From JADFUS01 sp964600025 (lineage in GTDB: Bacteria > Bacteroidota > Bacteroidia > Bacteroidales > Rikenellaceae): 22,939 bases of DNA. The notes under the pieces are model-generated. The model was not told the origin of the DNA. It saw only the letters and a program-made list of their open reading frames with translations, and did not search any database. Shown here in pieces: positions 22,876 to 22,939 of this stretch. A program made the position numbers and the translations under genes. Numbering within the stretch: position 1 is the first letter of the stretch; every line of letters begins with the position of its first letter. The stretch covers positions 1 to 22,939 of the forward strand of contig CAZRHJ010000033.1 in the NCBI GenBank assembly GCA_964600025.1. Direction: 5' to 3'.

Positions 22876-22939
22876 TAATGTCCTCTAAAAACGAAACTCG
22901 CCTATCTTGTCTATTTCACCGATGCTCATAACTCACGTA
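22876..22939 (+). repeat. Dispersed repeat copy F, with palindromic insert, cut by the window end
   Basis: TAATGTCCTCTAAAAACG is followed by GAAACTCGCCTATCTTGTC and the left arm of the palindrome up to ACTCACGTA at the last base. It matches copy B with only a few changes and is oriented like the ArsR-type gene upstream. Confidence 0.83.

Overview
The window is an AT-rich stretch of a Bacteroidota chromosome, most likely from the order Bacteroidales. This rests on protein types (HECLGH-type dipeptidyl peptidase III, an S46 dipeptidyl peptidase, a Mfa/fimbrillin-like domain), on promoters of the Bacteroidota TTTG / TAnnTTTG type, and on the near absence of strong Shine-Dalgarno sites. No phage, plasmid, rRNA, tRNA, CRISPR or transposase gene was seen.

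Layout. On the minus strand, 60-4446 holds a tight run in the order bioB, ychF, a SIMPL-domain protein and gltX. Divergent from bioB, bioF-bioG-bioC (4481-7059) makes the pimeloyl part of biotin; bioA and bioD are not here. Next comes a lipoprotein with a worn OmpA-like domain, joined to pyrH and frr (7124-9395). A surface lipoprotein follows (9519-11159) that fuses an N-terminal fimbrillin-like domain to a C-terminal cysteine peptidase of the IdeS/Mac (immunoglobulin-degrading) type. Then come lipoprotein dipeptidyl peptidase III (11386-13425) and a lone glycosyltransferase bracketed by repeats (13692-14525). A minus-strand operon rarA-maf-S46 peptidase (18913-14921) lies beyond. The right end has a plus-strand operon of a YfcE-like phosphodiesterase, an Omp85-like barrel protein and a type II L-asparaginase (19004-22396), then an ArsR-type regulator.

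Two themes stand out. First, protein and peptide use at the cell envelope: the IdeS-like lipoprotein, DPP III, an S46 enzyme with the DPP11-type arginine, and a secreted asparaginase. These suggest an amino-acid-foraging, probably host-associated bacterium (inference). Second, a small dispersed repeat family with a TACTGTCCGCTAAAAAC end occurs at 1-75, 13436-13585, 13604-13654, 14554-14728, 22404-22447 and 22876-22939. Every copy reads in the same direction as the gene upstream of it. One copy (13436-13585) carries a 75-base palindrome flanked by GCCTA, and another (around 14676-14728) is the matching version without it. Both window ends fall inside this palindrome, so the window looks like a contig broken at the repeat.

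The best candidates for something new are the fimbrillin-IdeS fusion lipoprotein and the nested palindromic repeat family.
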